DNA of 64,000 nt, from contig NZ_NERV01000001.1 of the NCBI RefSeq assembly GCF_003063315.1, forward strand, positions 558,001 to 622,000. The letters are read 5' to 3'. A program made the translations under genes and the position numbers. The notes beneath the pieces are model-generated. The model was given only the letters and a program-made list of their open reading frames with translations. It did not search any database and was not told where the DNA came from. Source of the DNA: Limnohabitans sp. T6-5 (GTDB lineage Bacteria; Pseudomonadota; Gammaproteobacteria; Burkholderiales; Burkholderiaceae_C). How positions within the stretch are numbered: position 1 is the stretch's first letter; each line of letters starts with the position of its first letter. Below are positions 1 to 8,936 of this stretch, one piece after another.

Positions 1-845
1 TCGTACTCCGAATAGATCAGAAAAGGCGTGAGCGTCAGGGTTTTGCCCTGCTCGCCGCGCCATTGCAAACGGGCATTGGCGTGAATCGCCTTTCGATGCC
101 CGACAGCCTTGACATCTTTTTGACGCTCATCGCCTGTATCGGTCTCGGTCAGCGTGTGGCTCTCGTCGGGGCGGTACTGGTCCATGGCCGACAAAGTGAA
201 GGTGCCCCCCAGGGGCTCGGTCTTGAGGTTGTGCACCCAATTGACTTGAGACGAGCCCTCGCCATGCTCCTGGGTGCGTGTGATCTTCAAATCATCGGGG
301 TTGGCCTTTTGCCCCTCACGCAAAACGATGTTGATGGTGCCTGCAATCGCACGGGCTCCCGTTTCGGCTGTGGGTGCCCGCATGATTTCGATCTTCTCGA
401 CCTGCTCAGGCGTGAGCGAATCAATGGAAAAGCCCGGCGGCACACGCTCGCCGTCCATCAGGATCTGGGTATAACCGCCGCCCAGGCCACGCATGCGGAT
501 CGCCCCACCCCGCCCAGGTGCCCCACCAAGGGTCACGCCAGGCAGACGCTTGAGCACCTCACCCAGGGTGGCATCGCCTTGTTTTTCGATTTCTTCACGA
601 CCAATCACGATCTTGGCAGCGGTGGACTCACGGCGAACTTCCGTGTCGTTGTCGCGGTTGCCGCGGATTTCAATCCGGCCCAGATCGGTGGCGGGGGTAC
701 TTGGTTGAGCCGTTTGTGCCTGCGCCCAGCTCGGAAAAAACGTGGCCCCGCAACTGGCGGCCAACAACAAACGAGATACGGGCGTCAAAGTCCAGGAGGC
801 AGGCCGAACGACGCGGGGAATGGTGGGCAAAATTTGAGAGCGCAT
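1..845 (-). CDS. TonB-dependent outer membrane receptor, N-terminal part
   Basis: Outer-membrane receptor for TonB-dependent uptake of a ligand (siderophore, cofactor or other) that cannot be named here. The gene reads leftwards and is cut by the window edge, so only about 281 residues are visible. The start is the ATG at 845; a stop lies a little upstream in frame. Residues 1-48 carry a hydrophobic segment ending in WAQAQ, a plausible signal peptide. The plug domain follows, with the recognisable stretches GREEIEKQGDATLGEVLKRL, RMRGLGGGYTQILMDGERV and QVEKIEIMRAPTAE, then the start of the barrel. No strong ribosome binding site is seen. The family is sure; the substrate is unknown. Confidence 0.85.
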   Translation of the reverse strand, partial: MRSQILPTIPRVVRPASWTLTPVSRLLLAASCGATFFPSWAQAQTAQPSTPATDLGRIEIRGNRDNDTEVRRESTAAKIVIGREEIEKQGDATLGEVLKRLPGVTLGGAPGRGGAIRMRGLGGGYTQILMDGERVPPGFSIDSLTPEQVEKIEIMRAPTAETGARAIAGTINIVLREGQKANPDDLKITRTQEHGEGSSQVNWVHNLKTEPLGGTFTLSAMDQYRPDESHTLTETDTGDERQKDVKAVGHRKAIHANARLQWRGEQGKTLTLTPFLIYSEY

Positions 846-922
846 GTGCCGATTTTGACAGCGCCTCAAGTCAGTTTCTTGAAGCCCGGGTAAAGACCAT
901 GCCCCGGAGCTCCGCCAAAAGA

Positions 923-2371
923 TCAATCGCCCGATTTGAACAAGGCTGCCACCTTGCGCTTGGGCTTGATGTTGGCCGAAATTGACGAGCGCACGGGCTT
1001 GGGGCCGCTGGGCTCCCAGCTGGGCGCCACATCGGTTTGCGGGGCCTCGTAGGGTTTTTCAAAAAACGGATCACGGCTGACCGGCGCGGGCCGGAAGCCC
1101 CCACGACGCGGAGATTCGAGTGCATCACGCGGATCAAACTCTTCGCGGCGACGGCCTTCGTAGGGGCGCGCACGGGGCCTGTCTTCGGGGCGCTCGCCCC
1201 ATTTTCCTGCGGAAGGGGCTGCGGGCCGTGTGTCCAGTTGCAGGGTTTCGACCTCCAGCTTTTTCTTGATCAGCTTTTCAATGTCACCCACCAAACGCGT
1301 GTCGGAAGGACTGACCAAAGTCACGGCCAAGCCGGAAGCCCCGGCGCGGCCGGTGCGGCCAATGCGGTGCACGTAGTCTTCGGCGTTGAAAGGCACATCG
1401 AAGTTGAACACCGCAGGCACATCCTTGATGTCCAGACCGCGTGCGGCCACATCGGTACACACCAGTAAATCGACCTCGCCTTGTTTGAAGGCTTCAAGCG
1501 CTTTCAGGCGCTCGTCCTGGCTCTTGTCGCCGTGCAAAGCGGCAGTGCGCAGGCCTTCACGCTCCAGCGAACGGGCCAAGCGGCCGCAGCCGAGCTTGCT
1601 GTTCACAAAGATGAACGCCTGCTTGATGCCCCGGTCGTCCAGCACTTTGCGGATCACGCGGCGCTTGTCGTCGTCTTGCGCGGCGTAAAAACGCTGCTCC
1701 ACCGTGGAGGCGGTCTCGTTGGGACGGGCTACTTCGATGGTGATGGGGTTTTGCAGGTAGCTGCCAGCCAGTCGCTTGATTTCAGGCGAGAAAGTGGCAG
1801 AGAACAGCAGCGTGGTGCGTTGCTTGGGCAGATAGCTCAAGATGCGCTGCAAGTCGGGCAAAAAGCCGATGTCCAGCATGCGGTCGGCTTCGTCCAGCAC
1901 CACATATTCGACTTGGTTGAGCACCGCGTTTTTGGCTTCGATATGGTCCAACAAACGGCCTGGCGTGGCCACCAGCACCTCAACGCCTTTTTTCAGCTCC
2001 AGCGTCTGGGGCTTCATGTCCATGCCGCCAAACACCACCGCGCTGCGCAGCTGGGTGTACTTGGCGTACATCTTGATTTGTTGGGCCACTTGGTCGGCCA
2101 GCTCACGCGTGGGAAGCAGCACCAAAGCGCGCACCGGATGGCGGGCGGGCGAGGTAGAGGGGTTTTCATGCTTGAGCAGGCGCTGCAGCAAAGGCAACGA
2201 AAACGCCGCCGTCTTGCCTGTGCCTGTTTGGGCTGCGCCCATGACATCCTGGCCTGTCAACACCACCGGAATGGCTTGGGCCTGGATAGGGGTCATGGAT
2301 TCGTAGCCCATTTCGGCTACGGCTCGTGCCAGCGTGGGCGCCAGCGATAAATTGGAAAAAGAGTCGGTCAT
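923..2371 (-). CDS. rhlE: DEAD-box ATP-dependent RNA helicase RhlE
   Basis: Cytoplasmic RNA helicase acting in ribosome assembly or RNA turnover. The 482-residue protein has the canonical motifs in order: Q motif TPIQAQAIP (about 28-36), motif I AAQTGTGKT, PTRELADQ, DEAD (about 157), SAT, and HRIGRTGRAG (about 335). A basic, proline-rich C-terminal tail ends in NIKPKRKVAALFKSGD, which is typical of the RhlE group in Burkholderiales. The length fits the family. It reads away from dcd with a 54-bp gap and is probably transcribed on its own or with dcd. RhlE versus another DEAD-box paralogue is judged from the tail. Confidence 0.92.
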   Translation of the reverse strand: MTDSFSNLSLAPTLARAVAEMGYESMTPIQAQAIPVVLTGQDVMGAAQTGTGKTAAFSLPLLQRLLKHENPSTSPARHPVRALVLLPTRELADQVAQQIKMYAKYTQLRSAVVFGGMDMKPQTLELKKGVEVLVATPGRLLDHIEAKNAVLNQVEYVVLDEADRMLDIGFLPDLQRILSYLPKQRTTLLFSATFSPEIKRLAGSYLQNPITIEVARPNETASTVEQRFYAAQDDDKRRVIRKVLDDRGIKQAFIFVNSKLGCGRLARSLEREGLRTAALHGDKSQDERLKALEAFKQGEVDLLVCTDVAARGLDIKDVPAVFNFDVPFNAEDYVHRIGRTGRAGASGLAVTLVSPSDTRLVGDIEKLIKKKLEVETLQLDTRPAAPSAGKWGERPEDRPRARPYEGRRREEFDPRDALESPRRGGFRPAPVSRDPFFEKPYEAPQTDVAPSWEPSGPKPVRSSISANIKPKRKVAALFKSGD

Positions 2372-2425
2372 TAACCCGCTATTGTCGCATTTTGGGCTGA
2401 CAGGCCAAAAAACGGGTTTTGGACC

Positions 2426-2995
2426 TCAGGTTTTGGGCAGCGTGACACCGACCTGGCCCTGATACTTGCCGCCCCGGTCTTTGTAGCTGGTTTCGCACAC
2501 TTCGTCGCTCTCCAGGAACAACACTTGGGCACAACCCTCGCCTGCATAAATCTTGGCGGGGAGGGGCGTGGTGTTGCTGAATTCAAGGGTCACGTAGCCC
2601 TCCCACTCGGGCTCAAAAGGTGTCACGTTGACGATGATGCCGCAACGGGCGTAGGTGCTTTTGCCCAGGCAAATGGTCAGCACATTGCGCGGAATGCGGA
2701 AATATTCGACCGTGCGCGCCAGTGCGAAACTGTTGGGCGGGATGATGCAGACATCGCCTTCGATGTCCACAAAGCTGCGCTCATCGAAGTTTTTTGGGTC
2801 CACCACCGTGCTGTAGATGTTGGTGAACACCTTGAACTCGGGCGCGCAGCGGATGTCGTAGCCGTAACTGCTGGTGCCGTAGCTCACGATTTTCTGACCG
2901 GCCGCGTTTTGACGGATCTGGCCGGGCTCAAAGGGCTCGATCATCCCGTGCTCTTCGGCCATGCGGCGGATCCATTTGTCGCTCTTGATGCTCAT
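2426..2995 (-). CDS. dcd: dCTP deaminase
   Basis: Converts dCTP to dUTP, the first step from dCTP towards dTTP, in the cytosol. The 189-residue length matches the trimeric Dcd family. Visible features are the N-terminal [19 protein letters not shown], the conserved [11 protein letters not shown] segment and [20 protein letters not shown], which carries the catalytic glutamate, followed by the glycine-rich closing tail. The ATG at 2995 is preceded by AAAGG at a normal distance. The gene lies between rhlE and a BMP-type binding protein, all on the same strand. Confidence 0.95.
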   Translation of the reverse strand: MSIKSDKWIRRMAEEHGMIEPFEPGQIRQNAAGQKIVSYGTSSYGYDIRCAPEFKVFTNIYSTVVDPKNFDERSFVDIEGDVCIIPPNSFALARTVEYFRIPRNVLTICLGKSTYARCGIIVNVTPFEPEWEGYVTLEFSNTTPLPAKIYAGEGCAQVLFLESDEVCETSYKDRGGKYQGQVGVTLPKT

Positions 2996-3090
2996 GGTGT
3001 GCCTTTAAGTCAAATCTTCTTATTTTAGGGTCTCCGCCAACCCCTGGCTGGAGACGACCAGCACCACCCGTCAGGCGCCAAGCCGTGTGA

Positions 3091-4188
3091 TCAGCGGCTG
3101 ATGCGCCCCACCACGCCCTGCACCAAGTAGTTCATGTTCAGGATCTGGGCATCGCTCAGGCTTTGGCCTGCGGGCAAAACCAGTTTGCCTTCGTTGTCCG
3201 AGATCGGGCCAGCGAACGGCCGCAATTGGCCCGATCCGACAGCCTTTTGCTTGGCTGCAATTTCATCCTGAACCTTCTTGGGCACCTTGGAGCCAAAGTC
3301 GCCCACGCGGATCATGCCTTCCTTGACACCGCCCCACACGCTGCCTGAAGTCCAGGTGCCATTCATGGCCGCCTTGACGCGTGCGGTGTAGTAATCGCCC
3401 CACTGGTGGGTCACGGCGATGATTTGGGCATCCGGCCCGATCTTGCGCATGTCCGAGTGGTAAGCCACGGCCATCTTGCCGCGCTCTTGCGCCGCCGCCA
3501 TCACCGCGGTGGAGCCGGTGTGGAACGCGATCACATCCACATCCTGGTTGAACAATGCCATGGCCGCTTCGCGCTCTTTCGGTGGGTCAAACCAGGCGTT
3601 GAGCCAGACCACTTTGACAGTGGCTTTTGGGTTGACCGAGCGCATCCCAAGCGTGAAGGCATTGATGCCTTGCAGCACCTCGGGGATCGGGAAACCCGCC
3701 ACATAACCGGCCACGTTGGACTTCGTCATGCGCCCAGCGGCGATGCCTGCCAAATAGCGGCCTTCGTAATAGCGGGCGTTGGACGCGGCCACGTTGGGGG
3801 CCGTTTTGAAACCGGTGACCGACTCGAACTTCACATTTGGAAACTCTTTGGCCACCTTGAGCGTGGGCTCCATGTAACCAAAGCTGGGCGTGAAGATGAT
3901 CTGGTTGCCCTGTTGGGCCAGATCGCGGATCACGCGCTCCGCGTCAGCGCCCTCCGCCACATCGGCCACAAAGGTGGTCTTGACCTGATCGCCCAAAGCC
4001 CGCTCAACCGCCTTGCGGCCCTCGTCGTGCTGCTTGGTCCAGCCCGCCTCGGTGATGGGCGAGACATAAACAAAACCTGCCTTGATAGGCTCGGGGGATG
4101 GTTTGGGTGTTTGTGCTGAGATTTGGCCCTGTGCGGCCGAAAGAAAAAAGCAGGCGGCCACGAGCGTGGCAGCGAGGTTTTTATACAT
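3091..4188 (-). CDS. BMP family substrate-binding protein (nucleoside/purine-type ABC uptake)
   Basis: Periplasmic solute-binding protein of the basic membrane protein (BMP/PnrA) family, whose characterised members bind nucleosides or related purine ligands for an ABC importer. The 365-residue protein starts with a signal-peptide-like hydrophobic stretch (residues 4-24). The BMP signatures KAGFVYVSPITEAGWTKQHD, a GYMEP segment and YYEGRYLAGIAAGRM follow. No permease or ATPase gene adjoins it in this window, which is unusual for the family. Its position a few kilobases from purine catabolic genes suggests a purine ligand; that is inference. Confidence 0.85.
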   Translation of the reverse strand: MYKNLAATLVAACFFLSAAQGQISAQTPKPSPEPIKAGFVYVSPITEAGWTKQHDEGRKAVERALGDQVKTTFVADVAEGADAERVIRDLAQQGNQIIFTPSFGYMEPTLKVAKEFPNVKFESVTGFKTAPNVAASNARYYEGRYLAGIAAGRMTKSNVAGYVAGFPIPEVLQGINAFTLGMRSVNPKATVKVVWLNAWFDPPKEREAAMALFNQDVDVIAFHTGSTAVMAAAQERGKMAVAYHSDMRKIGPDAQIIAVTHQWGDYYTARVKAAMNGTWTSGSVWGGVKEGMIRVGDFGSKVPKKVQDEIAAKQKAVGSGQLRPFAGPISDNEGKLVLPAGQSLSDAQILNMNYLVQGVVGRISR

Positions 4189-4214
4189 GGTAGTCCTCTA
4201 CATGGCCCCGGGAT

Positions 4215-4250
4215 TGAAAAAACGAAGCCCGCCGGGGCAGCGGGCTTCGG
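4215..4250 (-). terminator. Rho-independent terminator after hom
   Basis: Read on the minus strand, a GAAGCCCGC / GCGGGCTTC stem (arms at 4224-4232 and 4240-4248) is followed by six T residues. It sits between the homoserine dehydrogenase stop and the BMP gene start, so it should end the hom transcript and separate the two genes. Confidence 0.85.
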
Positions 4251-4332
4251 GGTGGGATTCTAACTGGAGCATAAAGGCCTTGTTCAGCCCTTTCATTGGG
4301 CCTCATGCCGATCCATCACCCACAAGAACAGC

Positions 4333-5709
4333 TCAAGCCAAATCTTCCACCCGATAAATTGCAGCGACTGCGGGGCCGCCTGTCCCCTGAGACAGCAAGG
4401 CCAAAGCGCGGGTCAAATCGTCACCCCGCACGCTTGACGTCAAGGCCACCCAAGCCTTGCGGTGCGGTTGATCCGTGTGTGGCACTTGCAACATGTCTTG
4501 CACCTCTACGCCATGCGCCTGCAGCCACCTAGGCCATTCAGCTTGAAGCGCTGGGTCATCCACCCACTCAAACCGCAGGTAATGCCTGGAGGCCACCTGG
4601 CCAATGGGTTGGACGGGCCAGCGGCGAACCGCACTCGCTTTCACAGAACGGTGCGGCACTCGCAACGCCGCCCGCCCGGCGTCACCCGCAGCACCGCAAC
4701 GGGCCACATCCATCAAGTCAGCCACCACAGCAGACGCCGTGGTCTGCGAACCCGCACCGGCACCGTAATGAAAGGTCGGCCCTGCCGCATCGGTGTTCAC
4801 CCAGATGCCGTTCATTGAACCCTGCACCTGGGCCAGCCAATGCGACTGCGGCACTAGGGTCGGGTGCACCCGCACCTCGATGGCATCCGCCACTTGCCGG
4901 GCAATGCCCATCAATTTGATGCGGTAGCCCAGCGCTTGGGCACACACCATGTCATAAGGGTCCAAAGCCGTGATGCCCTGCGCGTGCACCTGACCAAACG
5001 GCACATCGGCCCCAAAAGCATTGGCCGCCAGCAAGGCGGTTTTGTGGGCGGCATCGATGCCCTCCACATCGAAAGACGGATCGGCCTCGGCATAACCCAG
5101 CGCAGTGGCCAGGCTCAAAGCCGCAGCAAAATCCAAGCCTTCGTCCTGCATTTTGGACAGGATGAAATTGCTCGTGCCGTTCACAACACCCACCACCTCG
5201 TGGATGCGGTTGGCCGCCAAACCCTCGCGCAAAGCCTTGATGATGGGGATGCTTACCGCCACAGCAGCTTCATAGGCCACCACCACGCCACAGGCATCTG
5301 CGGCGGCAAAAATTTCGGCCCCATGCTCGGCCAGCAAGGCCTTGTTGGCCGTGACCACATGCTTGCCTTGGGCGATGGCTTCCAGCACCAAGTCTTTGGC
5401 CAGACCCACACCGCCCATGACCTCCACCACCACATCGATGTCCGGGTGCCTCACCAAAACCCAGGGGTCACGCACCAAGGCCACATCGGGCCCGACCACC
5501 TGCGCGGCCTTGTGCAAGTTGCGCGCTGCGGCCATGACCAAGCGGATGCGCCGCCCGGCACGCTGGGCAATCAATTCGGCATTGCGTTCAAGCACTTGGC
5601 AAGTGCCAGAGCCGACCACACCGGTGCCAATCAAACCCACACGCAAAGCGCCAAGGCCTGAGGAATCCCAAGCGTGAGGCAAGACAGAGGGACAAGAATT
5701 TTGAAACAT
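4333..5709 (-). CDS. hom: Homoserine dehydrogenase
   Basis: NAD(P)-dependent reduction of aspartate semialdehyde to homoserine, the branch point to threonine and methionine. The protein is 458 residues if it starts at the ATG at 5709, which is preceded by GGAG. The Rossmann motif VGLIGTGVVGSGT lies near residue 25, TANKALLAEHG near 120, and the NGTSNFILSKMQ and AEADPSFDVEGIDAAHK signatures of the catalytic domain follow. A C-terminal domain resembling a degenerate ACT region completes it. The usual EAAVAGGIPI reads EAAVAVSIPI here. It stands alone, without thrB or thrC beside it. A Thr-rich leader peptide and hairpins upstream point to attenuation, so it is probably the threonine-regulated copy. 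Confidence 0.9.
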   Translation of the reverse strand: MFQNSCPSVLPHAWDSSGLGALRVGLIGTGVVGSGTCQVLERNAELIAQRAGRRIRLVMAAARNLHKAAQVVGPDVALVRDPWVLVRHPDIDVVVEVMGGVGLAKDLVLEAIAQGKHVVTANKALLAEHGAEIFAAADACGVVVAYEAAVAVSIPIIKALREGLAANRIHEVVGVVNGTSNFILSKMQDEGLDFAAALSLATALGYAEADPSFDVEGIDAAHKTALLAANAFGADVPFGQVHAQGITALDPYDMVCAQALGYRIKLMGIARQVADAIEVRVHPTLVPQSHWLAQVQGSMNGIWVNTDAAGPTFHYGAGAGSQTTASAVVADLMDVARCGAAGDAGRAALRVPHRSVKASAVRRWPVQPIGQVASRHYLRFEWVDDPALQAEWPRWLQAHGVEVQDMLQVPHTDQPHRKAWVALTSSVRGDDLTRALALLSQGTGGPAVAAIYRVEDLA

Positions 5710-5728
5710 GCAAATCTCCAAACAGTAG

Positions 5729-5808
5729 AAACCAGCTGCCGGGGCTGGTTTGTTTGGAAATCCACCAGGGGGCAGCCAGGAAGGCCACCCGCGCGAACTC
5801 AGGTGGCC
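5729..5808 (-). promoter_or_regulatory. Threonine attenuator hairpins upstream of hom
   Basis: Between the leader peptide and hom, reading on the minus strand, there is first a stem GGCCACC/GGTGGCC (arms at 5802-5808 and 5783-5789) that includes the last leader codons. A CCTGG-type stem follows, then AAACCAGC/GCTGGTTT (arms at 5744-5751 and 5729-5736) with a short T stretch. This order (Thr-codon run, early hairpin, later terminator-like hairpin) is that of a ribosome-stalling attenuator. The T run is weak, so the terminator itself is an inference. Confidence 0.65.
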
Positions 5809-5831
5809 GCGTTGGTTGTGGTGGTAATCAT
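5799..5831 (-). CDS. Threonine leader peptide MITTTTNAAT
   Basis: A 10-codon reading frame, ATG ATT ACC ACC ACA ACC AAC GCG GCC ACC TGA, encodes MITTTTNAAT. Four consecutive threonine codons and a fifth near the end make it a control peptide rather than a functional protein. When Thr-tRNA is scarce the ribosome would stall in the run and let transcription proceed into hom, as for thrL of enteric bacteria. It starts 122 bp upstream of the hom start codon and its stop overlaps the first hairpin. Translation initiation is weak by eye (AAGTGG upstream). Confidence 0.8.
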   Translation of the reverse strand: MITTTTNAAT

Positions 5832-5939
5832 GTTGAACCACTTACGCAAACAAACCCATGAAGACATGCCACGCGCTGATTGAGCGCAGAACATGCTCAC
5901 AAGATTAATAGCTACAAAAGTATTCAACATGTTTGGAGT

Positions 5940-6273
5940 TTATCCCAGACCACGGTCAAGCCAGCGTCGACCTGCTTGAGTCAGTCTGTATTTTTGAAGA
6001 CGACTCTGGGGTTTATCGGGCACCGACATCTCCAGCACGCTCAAGGTCAAAGCCGTTTGCTGGTAGTGGAGGTGGAAGTGTTTTTAGTCTTTCAGACCCA
6101 AATCGATCATCAATTCAACGCGGCTCATCTCGCCATTGACCAGTTTGACCTTTGTCATTCACCCTCAGCAGCAAACGCTCGCCTTGCGCATTGGCAAAGC
6201 CACACACCCAGCGCAGGTAGTCACCGCGCCAGATTTCTTTCCATTCGGTGTGCTGGGATTCTTGCTTGAGCAT
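5940..6273 (-). pseudogene. Remnant of an AlbA_2-type DNA-binding / RecG-like regulator
   Basis: From the ATG at 6273 the minus strand encodes an N-terminal AlbA_2 stretch, QESQHTEWKEIWRGDYLRW then VCGFANAQGERLL, up to NDKGQTGQ, and stops at 6115. In another frame the sequence continues directly with GEMSRVELMIDLGLKD, a TAA stop at 6084-6086, then HFHLHYQQTALTLSVLEMS and VPDKPQSRLQKYRLTQAGRR, ending at 5940. These are the first and last domains of a family that normally runs to about 450-500 residues. The middle is deleted, the frame is shifted and an internal stop is present, so the gene is dead. Family assignment is from remembered motif patterns. Confidence 0.7.
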
Positions 6274-6298
6274 CGTGCAATTTTGACAGGCACAGCCC

Positions 6299-7381
<1,083 letters not shown>

Positions 7382-7419
7382 TTAATCCGAGAGCCCCAAC
7401 CCTGACGACCCCTTGCGGC

Positions 7420-7545
7420 AAGAATTCACACGGATTGTGGACGGCGACACGCTGGCGCCATCCGCAAAGCGCGTGTGCCAATCGACATCTCAAACCGCCC
7501 GAGCTTGCCCGCACATGGGGCCAGCAAGCCGCAACAGCTCAGGAA
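7420..7545 (+). pseudogene. Relic of a staphylococcal-nuclease-like gene
   Basis: On the plus strand, one frame reads RQEFTRIVDGDTLA and a neighbouring frame continues with PPELARTWGQQAATAQ. Together these match the two active-site segments of SNase-like nucleases (VDGDTL and, later, APELAQ.WG.QA). The frame is broken between them and there is no C-terminal half. The piece is wedged between the deaminase and puuD genes, 12 kb from the nuclease array at 19.3-23.4 kb. The assignment rests on two short motifs. Confidence 0.5.
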
Positions 7546-7548
7546 CGG

Positions 7549-8760
7549 TCAATCCACCTTGGCACCCGCCTGGAACCAACGGCCGATCAAGGCGCGTTCG
7601 TCATCGGTGATGCCGGTGGCGTTGTTCATGGGCATTTGTTTGGTCACCACCATTTGCTGGTAGACGTTTTGGGCGTTTTGTTTGACCAACTCCGGGTTGT
7701 CCAAACGGATGTTTTTCATTTGCACTTGCTCGCCATGGCACATGTAGCAGCGTTGGGCCAAAACGGTTTTGACTTCAGCAAAAGCCACAGGCGCAGTCGG
7801 CGCGGCTGACACAACAGGCGCGGCGGGCTTCAATGCCACGATGACCGCCAGCAAGAGCGCCACACCCACAGCCGCAAACGGCCAGGGGTTGGCAGCGCGG
7901 CCCAGGTGGTAGCCGTGGCGCTGCACAAAGAACTGGCGGATCAAGGCGCCGGCAAACATCATCACAAACAACAGCACCCAACGGTGCTCGTGCGTGTACA
8001 AGAAGCTGTAGTGGTTGCTCAGCATCGCAAAGATGACGGGCAGCGTGAAATAGGTGTTGTGCACGCTGCGCTGTTTGCCGCGCTTGCCGTGGATGGCCAG
8101 GGCATTGGCGTCATAGGCCGCGCCGCTGGTCATGGCCGCCACGACTTTGCGCTGGCCAGGGATGATCCAGAAAAACACGTTGGCGCTCATGCTGGTGGCG
8201 ATCATTGCGCCCACAAGCAAAAATGCAGCCCGGCCAGCAAACAGGTGGTTGGCCAACCAAGAGGCAAAAGCGATGACCACGATCATCAGGCCCGCCACGA
8301 TCAACTCGCCATTTTTGCGAAAACCGAACACGCGGCAGACGACGTCGTAGACGATCCAGAAAGCGGCCAAAAAGCCCACTGCCGCCGCACCCGCGACCGC
8401 CGGAGACCAGTCCATCAGTGATTTGTCGATCAGGAAGGTGCCCGCATTCCAGAGGTAGAGCACCGTGAACAGCGCAAAACCGCTGAGCCAGGTGGAATAG
8501 CTTTCCCAATAAAACCAGTGCAGTTTGGTGTGGATGATTTTGGGGGCCACCATGTACTTTTGGGGGTTGTAAAAACCACCGCCATGCACGGCCCACATCG
8601 CACCGCCAACGCCTTTTTCGAGCAAGTCGGGCGAGTTGGGTTTTTGCAGGTTGTTGTCGAGAAAGACGAAATAAAACGAGGAGCCAATCCAGGCGATGGC
8701 GGTGATGACATGCACCCATCGCAACAAGAGATTGGCCCAGTCCAGCAGATAAGTTTCCAT
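7549..8760 (-). CDS. puuD: Membrane-bound urate hydroxylase (urate oxidase) PuuD with C-terminal cytochrome c domain
   Basis: Oxidises urate to 5-hydroxyisourate in the cytoplasmic membrane and passes electrons to cytochromes. The 403-residue protein begins with LLLRWVHVITAIAWIGSSFY, the hallmark of PuuD. Eight or so hydrophobic helices follow (to about residue 310), then a periplasmic haem-binding motif CYMCH near residue 340, with MKNIRLDNPELV after it. The ATG at 8760 is preceded by GGAGATCC. A predicted GntR operator lies 98 bp upstream. UraH and UraD, encoded at 24-28 kb, would process the product. Confidence 0.93.
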   Translation of the reverse strand: METYLLDWANLLLRWVHVITAIAWIGSSFYFVFLDNNLQKPNSPDLLEKGVGGAMWAVHGGGFYNPQKYMVAPKIIHTKLHWFYWESYSTWLSGFALFTVLYLWNAGTFLIDKSLMDWSPAVAGAAAVGFLAAFWIVYDVVCRVFGFRKNGELIVAGLMIVVIAFASWLANHLFAGRAAFLLVGAMIATSMSANVFFWIIPGQRKVVAAMTSGAAYDANALAIHGKRGKQRSVHNTYFTLPVIFAMLSNHYSFLYTHEHRWVLLFVMMFAGALIRQFFVQRHGYHLGRAANPWPFAAVGVALLLAVIVALKPAAPVVSAAPTAPVAFAEVKTVLAQRCYMCHGEQVQMKNIRLDNPELVKQNAQNVYQQMVVTKQMPMNNATGITDDERALIGRWFQAGAKVD

Positions 8761-8857
8761 GAAGGATCTCCAACCAGCTCACCACCGCGGGCCCTGTGAG
8801 CGGTCATTCGGTCGCGAACATGAACCTCAAGGGTTCTTGCGCCGCTGCGACCAGTGC

Positions 8858-8877
8858 ACCGAAGTGTATACAGTTTT
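8858..8877. promoter_or_regulatory. Predicted GntR operator upstream of puuD
   Basis: The sequence ACCGAAGTGTATACAGTTTT contains the palindrome TGTATACA (8865-8872). It matches, over 19 of 20 bases, the site at 24178-24197 between uraH and the GntR gene. It lies between the xdhC stop and the puuD start, where the puuD promoter must be. FCD-type GntR proteins commonly bind TNGTNNNACNA-like palindromes of this form. Confidence 0.65.
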
Positions 8878-8936
8878 AACCCATGAATCCAGCACATCCC
8901 GCCCTGATGGACTCAGGGAAAACCAGAGCGCGTGGC

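Noticed and set aside
5880-6269. A 129-codon frame on the plus strand
   Set aside because: Antisense to the AlbA_2 pseudogene, whose protein motifs explain the sequence better.
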